Shown: positions 1 to 10,744, numbered from the stretch's first letter. The stretch is DNA of 35,186 bases from SKVR01 sp964589855 (GCA_964589855.1 CAZPVB010000020.1:1-35186), one strand, 5' to 3'. Made by a program: numbers and translations. Notes: generated from the letters alone by a model not told the origin.

Positions 1-3000
1 ATGATTTTGAAACTTTTTATTTTCCTGGTTCCGCAAATCCTTTTGATGAGAACTTGCAACTTCCCGAAGAATTAATCAATTTAGGAGCTGTTTCATTTTC
101 GGGAAGACTTACCGGTTTTCTTCATGATTTTGTAGCCTATGGAAACTTTACTTCCGCCCTGGGCAACATGTCAACCGATATTGCTATTGTTAGCAATGAC
201 AGATTTAAAAACATCAACTACAAAGGAAACCTTTCCCTGGAAGAATTTGACCTTGGCAGATTTACCGACGAAACAGATCTTTTAGGTTCCATCGGGATGA
301 ATGCCAATCTGGTGGGATCATCCAGAAACTTCAGTGAATTTGACCTTAACATTTCCGGAGATGTTGATTATTTAGACTTTAAAAATTACAGGTACCGAAA
401 CCTCGATGTAGCAGGCCATTATTTCAGCAATAAATTCAACGGGAATATTATGCTCAACGATCCTAATATAACCCTTGATTTTAGTGGATTGGCTGACTTT
501 AGCCAACATATGCCCTATGTAAACTTTACGGCTCAGATTGACAACGCCAATCTTTCAGCATTAAACATAATGCCTGCCGACTCGCTGCACCAAAACATGC
601 TCAGTACGATTATCTCCATAGAAGGTAGCGGAGATAAATTAAATACCCTTGAGGGAGAATTTACAGCATATAAAACATGGTTCAGACGTATTGCCCGAAA
701 CAACACCCAAAATCCCGAAACGAACAATGATACAATCATTAACGAATTCAGAACAGATGCTATTTCTTTGAATGGTTTCACCATAAACGAAGATGAAAAA
801 CTATTAAAATTTCATTCAGATTTTCTGGACCTGGTACTGGAAGGCAAAATCAATTATGAAACCCTTGCAAAATCCTTTGAACGGTCTCTGGCACAATACA
901 CACCATCTGGTTTCCCTGCAGACAGCATTGCTGACCGTCGCCTGGATTTATCGCAAAATTTCACATTCAGTATACAAGCCAAACAGCAATTGCCCGCCCT
1001 GGCATCCCTTTTTCTACCGGGTTTGCAATTAGACACCACTGCTACCATCAACGGATCATTTGATGCCTCGCTCGACCAGATAAAATTAAATGGATACGCG
1101 GGTTTCGTTTCCATGAATAACGCCAAACTGGAAGACCTTTTCCTGCAGATCGAATCTGATTCAACACAATTCGGTGCAGTGGCAAAAAGCAACAGATTGT
1201 TTCTGGGAGACACATTAAACCTGGATGAATTTTCAACCCGTGCTCTGCTGTATCATGATACGCTGAAATTAGCAACAAGCTGGGGCGATGATCAACAGAC
1301 CCTTCAAAACGGAGGGAAAGTTGAAGGAGTGGGTACCATACGGTCTCCAAATTCGGCACAGTTCAGCTTTTTACCCTCCTATGCCTATGTAAATGATTCA
1401 TTATGGTCGATAAGTCCTGACAATCAAATATCTATCGACTCTTCAAGGGTAAATATAGCCAATTTGTTCTTATACAAGATGAATGAATTTCTGATTGTTG
1501 ACGGCACTATCAGCAAAAATCCGGATGATATGCTCGAAGTCTTTCTCAACAATTTTAATATTGAGAATTTTATGATCTTGTTAAAGGAAAAAAAGGTTGA
1601 TTTTTCGGGGATTGGAAATGGACGACTTTCAGTGTCGTCGTTATTGAAAACACCCAATATTTCTGCTGATCTGCTCATCAAAGATTTTGCCTTCAACAAC
1701 GATCACCTGGGAGACCTCAACCTTACCAGCTACTGGGATGCCGAACGCAATGGTTTCAGGATAGATACCGATCTGATCTACTATGGCAACGTGGGTTTCA
1801 ACAAACCACTAACTGCTTCCGGTTATTTTTATCCCGACCGTGAAAAGGATAATTTTGATCTTGACATATACATCGAAAACCTGAAAATGTCTGTCTTTAG
1901 CCGGTATGTAAGTTCTTTTGCTTCACGCTTCAGGGGTTTGGCAACAGGAAATTTGCGTTTGGAAGGACCTTTGCAATCTCCCGAATTAAGTGGAAAAGCC
2001 CGGCTGCTGCGCACCGGATTCAGGGTTGATTACCTCAATACTTCTTACTCCTTTGCCCATGAAATAGAAATTGGGAAAGGGCACTTCAGTTTTCAAAACC
2101 TTATTTTGAATGATACGATCGGGAACACAGCCAATGTTTCGGGTATCATCAGACATAATAATTTTAAGAATTTCGATGTTGACATTTCATTTTTGCTTAA
2201 CAGCATCATAGCGCTCAATACCCAACAGCGTCACAATGAACTTTTTTATGGTGAAGCATTTGCCAGTGGGTTGCTCAGGGTGCATGGCCCCGCCAATGAT
2301 ATTGCTATAAACATTACAGCAAAAGCAGAACGGGGCACCCGCTTCTTTCTCCCTCTCGACTATACGGGCAGTGAAGTAACCCAATCAAGTTTTATTAAAT
2401 TTGTAGAACCAAACGAGGAGATAGATAACAATAGTCTTTCCGGCACCATCCCTGCCTATTCTGACCTGAACCTGAACTTCGACCTGGAAGTAACGCCTGA
2501 ATCAGAGATCCAGATTATTTTTGATTCACAGATCGGTGATATCATCAGAGGAAGAGGTTTTGGTAATCTGAACATAGAGTTCAACAACCAGGGAGAATTT
2601 AACATGTACGGCGATTATACCATTCAGGAAGGAGATTATCTTTTTACACTCCAAAACCTTATCAACAAAAGGTTTCGTGTAGCTCAGGGTGGGAACATAC
2701 GCTGGAGCGGTGATCCGTATGATGCCGAGATCGATATTACTGCGTTGTATCGTACACGCACTTCGCTGCACGATCTGGCAATCCATCAAACCGATACAAC
2801 CAACAATTTTTCCAGAAGGGTGCCGGTTGAAACTGTTTTGATCCTGCAAGACAAACTATTCAATCCTTCCATTAGTTTTGATATAAATATGCCTGGGGCT
2901 GATGAATCAATGAATGAGATGATAGACCGCCTCATCACTACCGAACAGGAAATGAACCGGCAGGTGTTCTCATTGCTGATCCTCAACAGGTTTGTGCCGC

Positions 3001-3512
3001 CCGAAGATGGGTTTAACAATGCCCTGGGATACGGCATGGGTTCTACCTCTACAGAATTACTTTCCAATCAACTGAGCAATTGGCTATCGCAGATCAGCAA
3101 CGATTTTGATATTGGTGTAAATTACCGCCCGGGTGATCAGATCAGCAGCCAGGAACTGGAAGTAGCACTCTCCACCCAATTGTTTGACGACCGGGTGATT
3201 ATAGATGGCAATCTGGGTGTGGCAGGAAATCATCCTGCCCAAAACCAGCATACCAGCAATATTATTGGCGATGTAAATGTGGAAGTGAAAATTACCCCAG
3301 AAGGCAAATTCCGCGTCAAAGCCTTTAATCGCTCCAACACATTTGATATACTGAACAATACTGCTCCTTATACCCAGGGAGTAGGTATATTTTACAGGAA
3401 AGAATTTGATAGTTTGGGCGAACTCTTTCGCCGCACAGCCCGCCCTGTCCTTGAAATACCTCAATTTGAGAATACTGAGGAAGATTTACCTGATGCCGAA
3501 GCCAGGGAGTAA
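1..3512 (+). CDS. tamB: TamB-like translocation/assembly module protein, 5'-truncated by the window edge
   Basis: The reading frame is already open at base 3 with no stop before 3512, so this is the C-terminal 1169 residues of a larger protein. The TTG near position 54 is not a convincing start. The visible part is built of amphipathic beta-strand repeats (alternating N/D/G turns and hydrophobic strands), as in AsmA/TamB proteins. Around visible residues 855-930 lies the signature of the TamB C-terminal (DUF490) domain: an E-F-x-M-x-G-D-Y-x-I-x-x-G-D-Y-L-F stretch, then a G-G-N-I-R-W-S-G-D-P-Y-D-A-E-I-D-I motif and an A-L-Y-R-T-R segment. In this family the protein spans the periplasm from an inner-membrane anchor and works with an Omp85 partner in envelope biogenesis or lipid transport. 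No Omp85 partner gene is visible beside it; the upstream neighbour is outside the window. Family assignment is firm; the precise substrate is unknown. Confidence 0.9.
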   Translation, partial: DFETFYFPGSANPFDENLQLPEELINLGAVSFSGRLTGFLHDFVAYGNFTSALGNMSTDIAIVSNDRFKNINYKGNLSLEEFDLGRFTDETDLLGSIGMNANLVGSSRNFSEFDLNISGDVDYLDFKNYRYRNLDVAGHYFSNKFNGNIMLNDPNITLDFSGLADFSQHMPYVNFTAQIDNANLSALNIMPADSLHQNMLSTIISIEGSGDKLNTLEGEFTAYKTWFRRIARNNTQNPETNNDTIINEFRTDAISLNGFTINEDEKLLKFHSDFLDLVLEGKINYETLAKSFERSLAQYTPSGFPADSIADRRLDLSQNFTFSIQAKQQLPALASLFLPGLQLDTTATINGSFDASLDQIKLNGYAGFVSMNNAKLEDLFLQIESDSTQFGAVAKSNRLFLGDTLNLDEFSTRALLYHDTLKLATSWGDDQQTLQNGGKVEGVGTIRSPNSAQFSFLPSYAYVNDSLWSISPDNQISIDSSRVNIANLFLYKMNEFLIVDGTISKNPDDMLEVFLNNFNIENFMILLKEKKVDFSGIGNGRLSVSSLLKTPNISADLLIKDFAFNNDHLGDLNLTSYWDAERNGFRIDTDLIYYGNVGFNKPLTASGYFYPDREKDNFDLDIYIENLKMSVFSRYVSSFASRFRGLATGNLRLEGPLQSPELSGKARLLRTGFRVDYLNTSYSFAHEIEIGKGHFSFQNLILNDTIGNTANVSGIIRHNNFKNFDVDISFLLNSIIALNTQQRHNELFYGEAFASGLLRVHGPANDIAINITAKAERGTRFFLPLDYTGSEVTQSSFIKFVEPNEEIDNNSLSGTIPAYSDLNLNFDLEVTPESEIQIIFDSQIGDIIRGRGFGNLNIEFNNQGEFNMYGDYTIQEGDYLFTLQNLINKRFRVAQGGNIRWSGDPYDAEIDITALYRTRTSLHDLAIHQTDTTNNFSRRVPVETVLILQDKLFNPSISFDINMPGADESMNEMIDRLITTEQEMNRQVFSLLILNRFVPPEDGFNNALGYGMGSTSTELLSNQLSNWLSQISNDFDIGVNYRPGDQISSQELEVALSTQLFDDRVIIDGNLGVAGNHPAQNQHTSNIIGDVNVEVKITPEGKFRVKAFNRSNTFDILNNTAPYTQGVGIFYRKEFDSLGELFRRTARPVLEIPQFENTEEDLPDAEARE

Positions 3513-3685
3513 GTAAACAAAGTGTCTTTATAAACCATTTTGTTACCAACAAATCTAAGGCACTCAAATACAACCCACAAAAACGAATGTTAAAAGTCAA
3601 AAAACCGTAAATCTCTTAGATTTCCATTTGATTTATCAGATACTTTTACATTCCACAACTTACCAACCCACAAGATTTTTAAAAG

Positions 3686-6370
3686 ATGGCAGACAGAAAA
3701 ACTGATCAGGAGCATAATAAAGTCTTAGATGATTTGGTTTTACTGGATCTTTTCACCGGAGAAGAATTGCAACATAAGCAGGATGTTTTCTCTGAAGCCA
3801 TGAGTGTTGCCTCTCTGATAACCTTGCCGGACGGTACGCCGGTAACCCGGTCGAGTAATTTTTCATCTTTCTGCCAATTGATCAGACAAACTTCTCTCGG
3901 TCGCCAAAACTGCTATAAATCAGATGCGGAACTGGGAAAGGCCAATGCTCAGAAACCCATGATAATGCCTTGTTTGAGTGGTGGATTATGGGATGCAGGT
4001 GTTAGCATTGTTATTGAAGGAAAACATTTGGGCAATTGGTTGATAGGTCAAATCAAAAATAACGATCTCGATAAAAACAAAATATTGTCATATGCCGATG
4101 AAATAGGTGCTGACAAAAAAGAGTTTGAAGAAGCACTTGAGCAGGTGCCAGAAACGTCGCTTGACAAATTTCAGAAAACTGCTGAGATGCTTTTCATATT
4201 TGTAAATGAACTCACCCAAAAAGCATACACCAATTACATACTCAAAAAGGAGGTAGCAAAGCGGAAGCAAACCAGCGAAAAACTAAGAAAGACACTTGAG
4301 GAACTCAAAGAAAGTCAGGAAAAATTAAAAAAACAGAATCAGGAATATTTGAGTATCAATGAAGAATTAAAACAGACAAATGAAGAATACCATGCCCTCA
4401 ATGATGAAGTAACGGAAACAAATCAAAAACTTACCAAAACCCTTCAGAAACTGGAAGAAAGCAATCAGCGAAATCAATCTTTGCTGCAAGCCATTCCCGA
4501 CATGATGTTTCTTTTCAACCAGGAAGGTATTTTTTTGGATTGTCATACTCCAGCCAACGCCCGGACAATTATTCCCCGGGAGAATTTCATACAAAAAAAC
4601 TTCCGGGATCTGTTACCGGAAAATATTGTGGATTTGCATTTCAAAGCACAGAAAAAACTGTTTGAGACCCAACAACCACAGCAATATCAATACACTGTAA
4701 AAACAGACCAGGGATTGAGGTATTATGAAAGTAAAATGGTTATACATAACCAAAGCGAGATACTGGCTATTGTAAGAGACATCACCGACACCAAAAAAGC
4801 AGAGAGAGAGATAAAAGCCTCGCAGAAAAAATACCAGCTTTTGCTTGATAATGTTTTTGATGGTATATACATGATCAAGGGTACTAAATTCGAATATGTA
4901 AACAAACAGTTGTGCCTGATCATGGGATATACAGCCCAGGAAATGCTGGGAAAAGATTTTAATCTTTGGAATACACTCACCGACAAAGGAAGAGAAGTAG
5001 TAAAAAGCAGATATGAAGCCAGGGTGCGCGGAGAAGATATCCCTCATGTGTACGAATTTCAGATCATTACACCCAAAGGTGAGATAAAAGAGGTAGAAGT
5101 AAGCACCACCGAGGTTTCTACCGACAAAACCCCATTGATTTTGGGCATCATGCGCGATGTAACCAACATAAAAAAATCTAAAGAACTAAAGCAGGAGGTA
5201 GATATAGCCCGAAAATCGGCAGAATTCAAACAAAAATTTCTTGCCAATATGAGCCATGAAATCCGCACACCACTCACAGGCATGATGGGTCTGGCGGATA
5301 TCCTCTCAAAAACCAGCCTCGATGAAAAACAAAAACTTTATGTAGACAACATGCGACAGTCAGGTGAAAACCTCAGACACATCATAAACCTGATCCTCGA
5401 TTATTCAAAAATTGAATCAGGACAAATAAAACTGGTAAACACCGTATTTCCGGCAAGTGCTATTTTCGATGATGTGGAAAACCTGTTTCATTCCATATGT
5501 CATAAACCCATCAAACTACAAATAAAAATATCGCCCAAAGTACCTTCGTATATAAAAACTGACCGCCAGCGCCTCAATCAAATACTCAACAACCTTGTGT
5601 CCAATGCAGTAAAATTTACTAATGAAGGAGAGATAAACCTTTCTGTTTTTGTGGAGAAACAAAAAAGAGGTGTTACCAGCAATAAAGAGTACATCCTCCT
5701 GAAAATTGAAGTTACAGATACAGATACAGGCATAGGCATAGACCCCTCGCTGCACAAGCATCTTTTCAAACCCTTTTCGCAAATAGAAGCAAACGAAATA
5801 AGAACCATGGATGGTACAGGTCTTGGGCTTTCTATCTGTCGCGAACTTTCTGTTTTACTTGGAGGAAACATTGGCCTGGAGAGTGAACCAGGCAAGGGAA
5901 GCAGGTTTTGGTTTACAATTCAGGCAGAGATATCCGATCAATCACAAATGCCCGTATCAAATAAAAACGTAAAGAGCAAAAAACGACACAAAGACAAACA
6001 GTTGAATATATTGCTGGTAGAAGACAAAAAAGTAAACCAGATGGTCATTAAACTCATGCTGGAAGAATTAGGCCATCAAATAACGATCGCCTCTGATGGA
6101 GCCAAGTCTGTTGAGGTGTTCACACCCGGTATTTTTGATCTGATCCTAATGGATATTCAAATGCCGGTAATGGATGGCATTGCCGCCACAAATCAATTAA
6201 AGAAACTATACAACAACTTGCCTCCCATTGTAGGATTAAGCGCCAATGCCTTTGAAGGAGACAAAGAAAAGTATATGAACCTGGGTATGGATGATTATTT
6301 GACCAAACCCGTTAAAACAGAAGATTTTGAAATACTGCTTGACAGATTATTTCCCGTGGAAACGAAATAA
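3686..6370 (+). CDS. PocR-domain hybrid histidine kinase (PocR-coiled coil-PAS-PAS-HisKA-HATPase-REC)
   Basis: This is an 894-residue soluble hybrid sensor kinase with no signal peptide or membrane segment. Residues ~15-170 resemble the PocR sensory domain, with cysteines at 63, 76 and 96 and a G-G-L-W-D-A-G-V motif. A long charged coiled coil follows (~180-258, N-E-E-L/N-E-E-Y repeats), then two PAS domains (~265-372 and ~378-500). The HisKA domain has its phosphoacceptor in M-S-H-E-I-R-T-P-L (His524). The HATPase has an N-box (N-N-L-V-S-N-A-V-K-F), D-T-G-I-G-I and G-T-G-L-G-L-S-I. A C-terminal receiver follows with an acidic pair, phosphoacceptor Asp823 in M-D-I-Q-M-P-V-M-D-G and a conserved Lys in L-T-K-P. 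Signals are presumably cytoplasmic. Phosphate should pass from His524 to Asp823 and then to an external HPt/regulator not encoded here. It is first of three paralogous kinase genes; the 165-bp gap to the next shows no obvious terminator. The ligand is unknown. Confidence 0.93.
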   Translation: MADRKTDQEHNKVLDDLVLLDLFTGEELQHKQDVFSEAMSVASLITLPDGTPVTRSSNFSSFCQLIRQTSLGRQNCYKSDAELGKANAQKPMIMPCLSGGLWDAGVSIVIEGKHLGNWLIGQIKNNDLDKNKILSYADEIGADKKEFEEALEQVPETSLDKFQKTAEMLFIFVNELTQKAYTNYILKKEVAKRKQTSEKLRKTLEELKESQEKLKKQNQEYLSINEELKQTNEEYHALNDEVTETNQKLTKTLQKLEESNQRNQSLLQAIPDMMFLFNQEGIFLDCHTPANARTIIPRENFIQKNFRDLLPENIVDLHFKAQKKLFETQQPQQYQYTVKTDQGLRYYESKMVIHNQSEILAIVRDITDTKKAEREIKASQKKYQLLLDNVFDGIYMIKGTKFEYVNKQLCLIMGYTAQEMLGKDFNLWNTLTDKGREVVKSRYEARVRGEDIPHVYEFQIITPKGEIKEVEVSTTEVSTDKTPLILGIMRDVTNIKKSKELKQEVDIARKSAEFKQKFLANMSHEIRTPLTGMMGLADILSKTSLDEKQKLYVDNMRQSGENLRHIINLILDYSKIESGQIKLVNTVFPASAIFDDVENLFHSICHKPIKLQIKISPKVPSYIKTDRQRLNQILNNLVSNAVKFTNEGEINLSVFVEKQKRGVTSNKEYILLKIEVTDTDTGIGIDPSLHKHLFKPFSQIEANEIRTMDGTGLGLSICRELSVLLGGNIGLESEPGKGSRFWFTIQAEISDQSQMPVSNKNVKSKKRHKDKQLNILLVEDKKVNQMVIKLMLEELGHQITIASDGAKSVEVFTPGIFDLILMDIQMPVMDGIAATNQLKKLYNNLPPIVGLSANAFEGDKEKYMNLGMDDYLTKPVKTEDFEILLDRLFPVETK

Positions 6371-6535
6371 GTTTTTCTCTTAAAATAAAGATAATTTGGA
6401 TAACACAGCACAATAAAATTTTGGGTTTTTGTGCAGAAAGAGATACATTTTTTTCGCCACATACAATTTACAATTCCACATGTGTCCTTTATTGACTTTA
6501 AGTGCAGATATTGTGAAGGAGAGAGATAAAAGATA

Positions 6536-9500
6536 ATGGAAAACAAAAGACATACCCGTATACTGCAAGATGCACCTTTTGCCTACGCGTGGCATCAAAT
6601 GATCTTTGATGAAAATGGTACAGCAGCAGACTATGTTTTTTTGGAAGTCAACAAAGCATTTGAAAAACTTACAGGATTAAAGTCTGAAAATATCATCCAG
6701 AAAAAGATTACAGAAGTTTTTCCTGAGATAAAAAAAAGTGATATTAACTGGATCAAATTTTATGGTGATGTTGTAAAAAACGATGAATCCAAAAAATTTG
6801 AACGATACTGCCATATCCTGAAAAAATGGTACAGGGGAGAAGTACATCCATCAGAACAAAACCAGTTTTGGGTCACATTTATCGACATTACAAAAGAAAA
6901 AATTCTGTCAGACACCTATGATGTTTATTTTCATGAAAAGGATATAAGAAAACGATATCAGATCATTTGTGATAATCTGCTTAGCATCTCCAATGCCAAA
7001 TATGCCAGTTTAAATATCTTTGATGATAATGGAAAAGATTTTACCACAGTTGCTTTATCAGGTATACAGAAAAACATTATCAAAGCTTGTCGGATTGCGG
7101 GTATTCAATTTACCGGTAAAAGATGGGAGCATGATCCCAGACGGGATACTTTATTGAAAAAAAATCAACTCACCCGCTTTGAAAAGCTCAGAAACCTTAC
7201 TCATGGTGTAATGCCAGATGTTATGAGCCATACCCTTGAAATGACCTTTGGATTGGGAGAAGTTTCCATTCTTAAGATCATGGAAGGAGATAAATTAGTG
7301 GGCGATTTTACCATCATCATGAACAAGGCAGAAACCTTTCAATACAATAATGAGATTAAGCTTTTTGCTAATCAGGTAGGATTGATCATTGCAAAAGAAA
7401 AATCAGACCAATTACTGAACAACTTTTTTGATATCAGCATCGACCTGCTTTGTATTGCAGATACTGAGGGAAATTTCATCAGATTAAACAAAGCGTGGGA
7501 AAAATTATTAGGTTACGATCTGACAACCCTTTCAAAGAAAAACTTCATGGATTTGATACATCCTGAAGATATATCAGCTACGCAAAAAATGTTGAAGAAA
7601 CTGGCGGATCAGGAGCAGATCATAGATTTTACCAACCGTTATCTTGCGCATGACGGCACCAGTAAATACATTCAATGGAGTTCTCATTCAAGCGGCAAAC
7701 ATATTTATGCCTCTGCCCGCGACATAACTGAAAAGGTTCACTTTGAAGAAGCCCTGAAAAGTAGTGAAAAAAGATACAGGTCGCTCTTTAATCAATCCAA
7801 TGATGCCGTTTTCATTCTTGATCTGGATGGAAAACATCTGGCAGCTAATGGCACCGGAACAAGAATGCTCGGATACAGTAATGATGAAATGCTAAAACTG
7901 TCTATATCCGATCTTTCGGCAGAATACCCGGAGAGTGAAAAGATCTTCGGGCGGTTGCTGCAGGGGGAGACCATCCCCCCTTACGAGCAGAAGATGAAAC
8001 ACAAAAACGGGCAAATCATTGATGTAGAGATCAATGCCGAACTTATCAGGGATATAAACGGCAAACCCTTGCATGTACAAAGTGTAGTTCGCGACATAAG
8101 TGAACGCAAAAAGATTGAAAATCAACTGATCAAAAGTGATTTGCTGCTCAAAAAACTTTCGCGACAAATACCGGGTGTTATTTATCAATACCAGTACCAC
8201 ACAGATACCGGAAAAAACTATTTCCCGTTTGCTTCTGAAAACATTTATGATATATATGAAGTATGGCCCGAAGATGTAAAAGATGATGCCTCGGTAGTAT
8301 TGTCTAAATTACACCCCGATGATCATGATCATGTGGTTGCATCGATCATTGAATCCGCCAAAACGCTAAACAACTGGGAGTATGAATATAGGGTGATCCT
8401 AAGCAGAGGAATCAGATGGTTGCATGGAATTGCCCATCCGGAGAAACAGCATGATGGAAGTGTACTTTGGCACGGGTTTATCTCCGATATTACCGACAAA
8501 AAAAATGCACAAATTCAGTTGCACAGAATCAGAGAGCAATATCAACTATCAGTGGAAGGCAGCAATGATGGGATTTGGGACTGGGATTTAGTAACTGATG
8601 AACTTTTCCTTTCTCCGCGATACAAGAGTATGATCGGGTACAAAGATCATGAGCTGGAAAATAAATTCAGTACGTTTGAAGAACGTATTCATCCCGATGA
8701 TAAAAAAAAGGTATTTGATACTTTAGAATTATACTTTGAAAAACAGATCATAACCTTTGAAGTAGAATTCCGGTTTCGACACCGAAACAACAATTATATC
8801 TGGGTTCTCGGGAGAGGGAAAGCACTCAGAGACCCCAAAGGAAAACCCTACAGAATGGCGGGGTCGCATACCGATATTACCTCCCGCAAAATGATGGAGG
8901 AAGCAGTAATGGAGAGCCAGGAGCAACTCGAATCGGTACTGCAATCGCAAAAAGAGTTGATCTGCCGTTTTAAATCCGATACTACACTTACTTTTGTAAA
9001 CCAATCGTATGCTGTTTTTTTTGGGAAGAAACCTGTGGATTTGATTGGCCAATCATGGTTAAAACTGATTCCCGGCAAGGAGCACAAAAACATTATGGAC
9101 CATTTGCAAAACCTGAGAAAAAATCATCGAAAAATTGTTACTTATCAGCACGAAGTATTTGATAAAGAGGGTAAACGCAAATGGATGGAATGGACAGATT
9201 ATGTGATCAGGGACAAATCCGGAGATTTTATTGAATTTCAATCTGTCGGACAAGACATTACTGATCGTATCGAAAGAGAAAAGTTAGAGAAAGAGATAGA
9301 GATATCACAAAACAGTCTGAAGTTCAAACAAAATTTCCTGGCAAGCATGAGCCATGAAATGCGTACACCCCTGATCGGGGTAAAAGGCATCGCCCAGTTA
9401 CTCTACAAAACTACCCTCAGCGGAAAACAAAAAGAATTGATCGACATCCTTGATCAATCGGCAGAAAACCTCTCGGAGATCATTGACCAGGTGCTGGATT

Positions 9501-10444
9501 ATTCGCGCATTGAATCAGGAAAATTACAACTAAACCTTCAATTGCACAAAACCGAAGAACTGCTGAAACATGCCAATAGTTTCTTCTCCAACATCTGTAA
9601 AAAACCTATCAGATTTATTCCCGCTTACGACAATCAATTACCTGAATATGCTTCTTTCGACAACAAACGTATCAATCAGGTAATCAACAACTTAATAATA
9701 AATGCCGTAAAGTTCACTAAGGAAGGGCAAATAGGCATAACCCTGAAAAAAGAGACACAAATTGCCGGGTCAAAAGAAGATGAGATCATGATAAGAGCAG
9801 AGGTTTCGGATACCGGAATAGGTATCAGACCCGAAAGACAGAAGAATATTTTTTCCCCATTTTCTCAGGTTCACGAGATCAATACAGAAAACTATCAGGG
9901 TATTGGATTAGGTTTATCCATTTGCAAAGAAATTGTGGAATTGCATGGAGGAGAGATCGGATTGTCAAGTATCCCTGATAAAGGAACCACCATATGGTTT
10001 ACGTTTAAAGCAATTTTATCCTCCACTAACGGGAACCAAACCAACTTATCTGCGAAAAAGGGACAAAACCACCCAGACCATTTAAAAATTCTTTTTGTTG
10101 AAGACCGAAAAACCACCCAGAAAATAGTGAAACTAATGCTCAACGCTATGGGGCATACAATAAGTACTGCCGATAACGGACAACAGGCAATAAACAATTT
10201 CAATATCAATGATTTTGATTTGATTCTGATGGATATTCAAATGCCTGTAATGGATGGAATTACGGCTACCCGGACGATCAAGCAAAACTATAAAAATTCG
10301 CCCCCCATTGTGGGTTTAAGTGCCAATGCTTTTGAAGGAGCACGCGAAAAGTATATGGAACTGGGTATGGATGAATACCTCACCAAACCGCTGGTAGAAA
10401 ATGAATTCAACAGAATTTTGCAAAAATTAATCATTCGCCGTTAA
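6536..10444 (+). CDS. Multi-PAS/GAF hybrid histidine kinase
   Basis: A 1302-residue soluble hybrid kinase. An N-terminal PAS-like domain (~1-115; A-P-F-A-Y-A-W-H near the start) is followed by a GAF-like domain (~125-290). Five further PAS modules follow at ~295-410, 415-535, 540-665, 670-800 and 805-925; several end in the P-A-C-type R-D-I-T/S-D-I-T motif. The HisKA motif M-S-H-E-M-R-T-P-L places the phosphoacceptor at His940. The HATPase carries D-T-G-I-G-I and G-I-G-L-G-L-S-I. The receiver has an acidic pair in F-V-E-D-R, Asp1233 in M-D-I-Q-M-P-V-M-D-G and L-T-K-P near the end. There is no output domain, so a separate phosphotransfer protein or regulator must exist elsewhere. The N-terminal PAS is clearly related to that of the next kinase, while the catalytic and receiver parts match both neighbours. 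No membrane segment is visible, which suggests cytoplasmic redox, gas or small-molecule sensing; the actual signal is not readable. Confidence 0.93.
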   Translation: MENKRHTRILQDAPFAYAWHQMIFDENGTAADYVFLEVNKAFEKLTGLKSENIIQKKITEVFPEIKKSDINWIKFYGDVVKNDESKKFERYCHILKKWYRGEVHPSEQNQFWVTFIDITKEKILSDTYDVYFHEKDIRKRYQIICDNLLSISNAKYASLNIFDDNGKDFTTVALSGIQKNIIKACRIAGIQFTGKRWEHDPRRDTLLKKNQLTRFEKLRNLTHGVMPDVMSHTLEMTFGLGEVSILKIMEGDKLVGDFTIIMNKAETFQYNNEIKLFANQVGLIIAKEKSDQLLNNFFDISIDLLCIADTEGNFIRLNKAWEKLLGYDLTTLSKKNFMDLIHPEDISATQKMLKKLADQEQIIDFTNRYLAHDGTSKYIQWSSHSSGKHIYASARDITEKVHFEEALKSSEKRYRSLFNQSNDAVFILDLDGKHLAANGTGTRMLGYSNDEMLKLSISDLSAEYPESEKIFGRLLQGETIPPYEQKMKHKNGQIIDVEINAELIRDINGKPLHVQSVVRDISERKKIENQLIKSDLLLKKLSRQIPGVIYQYQYHTDTGKNYFPFASENIYDIYEVWPEDVKDDASVVLSKLHPDDHDHVVASIIESAKTLNNWEYEYRVILSRGIRWLHGIAHPEKQHDGSVLWHGFISDITDKKNAQIQLHRIREQYQLSVEGSNDGIWDWDLVTDELFLSPRYKSMIGYKDHELENKFSTFEERIHPDDKKKVFDTLELYFEKQIITFEVEFRFRHRNNNYIWVLGRGKALRDPKGKPYRMAGSHTDITSRKMMEEAVMESQEQLESVLQSQKELICRFKSDTTLTFVNQSYAVFFGKKPVDLIGQSWLKLIPGKEHKNIMDHLQNLRKNHRKIVTYQHEVFDKEGKRKWMEWTDYVIRDKSGDFIEFQSVGQDITDRIEREKLEKEIEISQNSLKFKQNFLASMSHEMRTPLIGVKGIAQLLYKTTLSGKQKELIDILDQSAENLSEIIDQVLDYSRIESGKLQLNLQLHKTEELLKHANSFFSNICKKPIRFIPAYDNQLPEYASFDNKRINQVINNLIINAVKFTKEGQIGITLKKETQIAGSKEDEIMIRAEVSDTGIGIRPERQKNIFSPFSQVHEINTENYQGIGLGLSICKEIVELHGGEIGLSSIPDKGTTIWFTFKAILSSTNGNQTNLSAKKGQNHPDHLKILFVEDRKTTQKIVKLMLNAMGHTISTADNGQQAINNFNINDFDLILMDIQMPVMDGITATRTIKQNYKNSPPIVGLSANAFEGAREKYMELGMDEYLTKPLVENEFNRILQKLIIRR

Positions 10445-10744
10445 TCCTTACAAAAAATTATTAATTTCGTTGCATCAAGGAAAACAAACTTTCAGTTTCA
10501 TTGATCCATGCTGTTACCTCCTTTTGCAAATCATAAAATAATTGGAACTTAAAACTCCCCGGTTTTAATGGAATCATTCATTGTATTTCTGCTTTATGCC
10601 TTTAATAAGATATTGAAAAACAGTACCTCAGGGTAGGATATAACTTTGGCAGGTATGGCTGTTTTCGGGCAGTAATCATACAATCTTTGGGTTGACAGGA
10701 AAAAGTAAAATATCAGAAAAACATACCAAATAAATACATCAAAC
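10445..10744. other. Intergenic spacer between kinase genes 2 and 3
   Basis: This 300-bp spacer has no credible ORF and no hairpin with a T-tract, so I see no terminator for the upstream kinase. A TAACTTTG box at 10641-10648 is the only recognisable signal. The third kinase may therefore have its own promoter. Confidence 0.5.
10641..10648 (+). promoter_or_regulatory. Possible Bacteroidota -7 box for the third hybrid kinase
   Basis: TAACTTTG matches the Bacteroidota sigma-ABfr -7 consensus TAnnTTTG exactly. The nearest upstream TTG (10613-10615) is 25 bp away, longer than the usual ~19-21, so the -33 element is poor. Transcription from here would leave a leader of roughly 90 nt before the ATG at 10745. 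Confidence 0.35.

Noticed and set aside
54..56. TTG as the start of the TamB gene
   Set aside because: The frame is open back to base 3, and the protein family is longer than the visible part, so the true start is outside the window.
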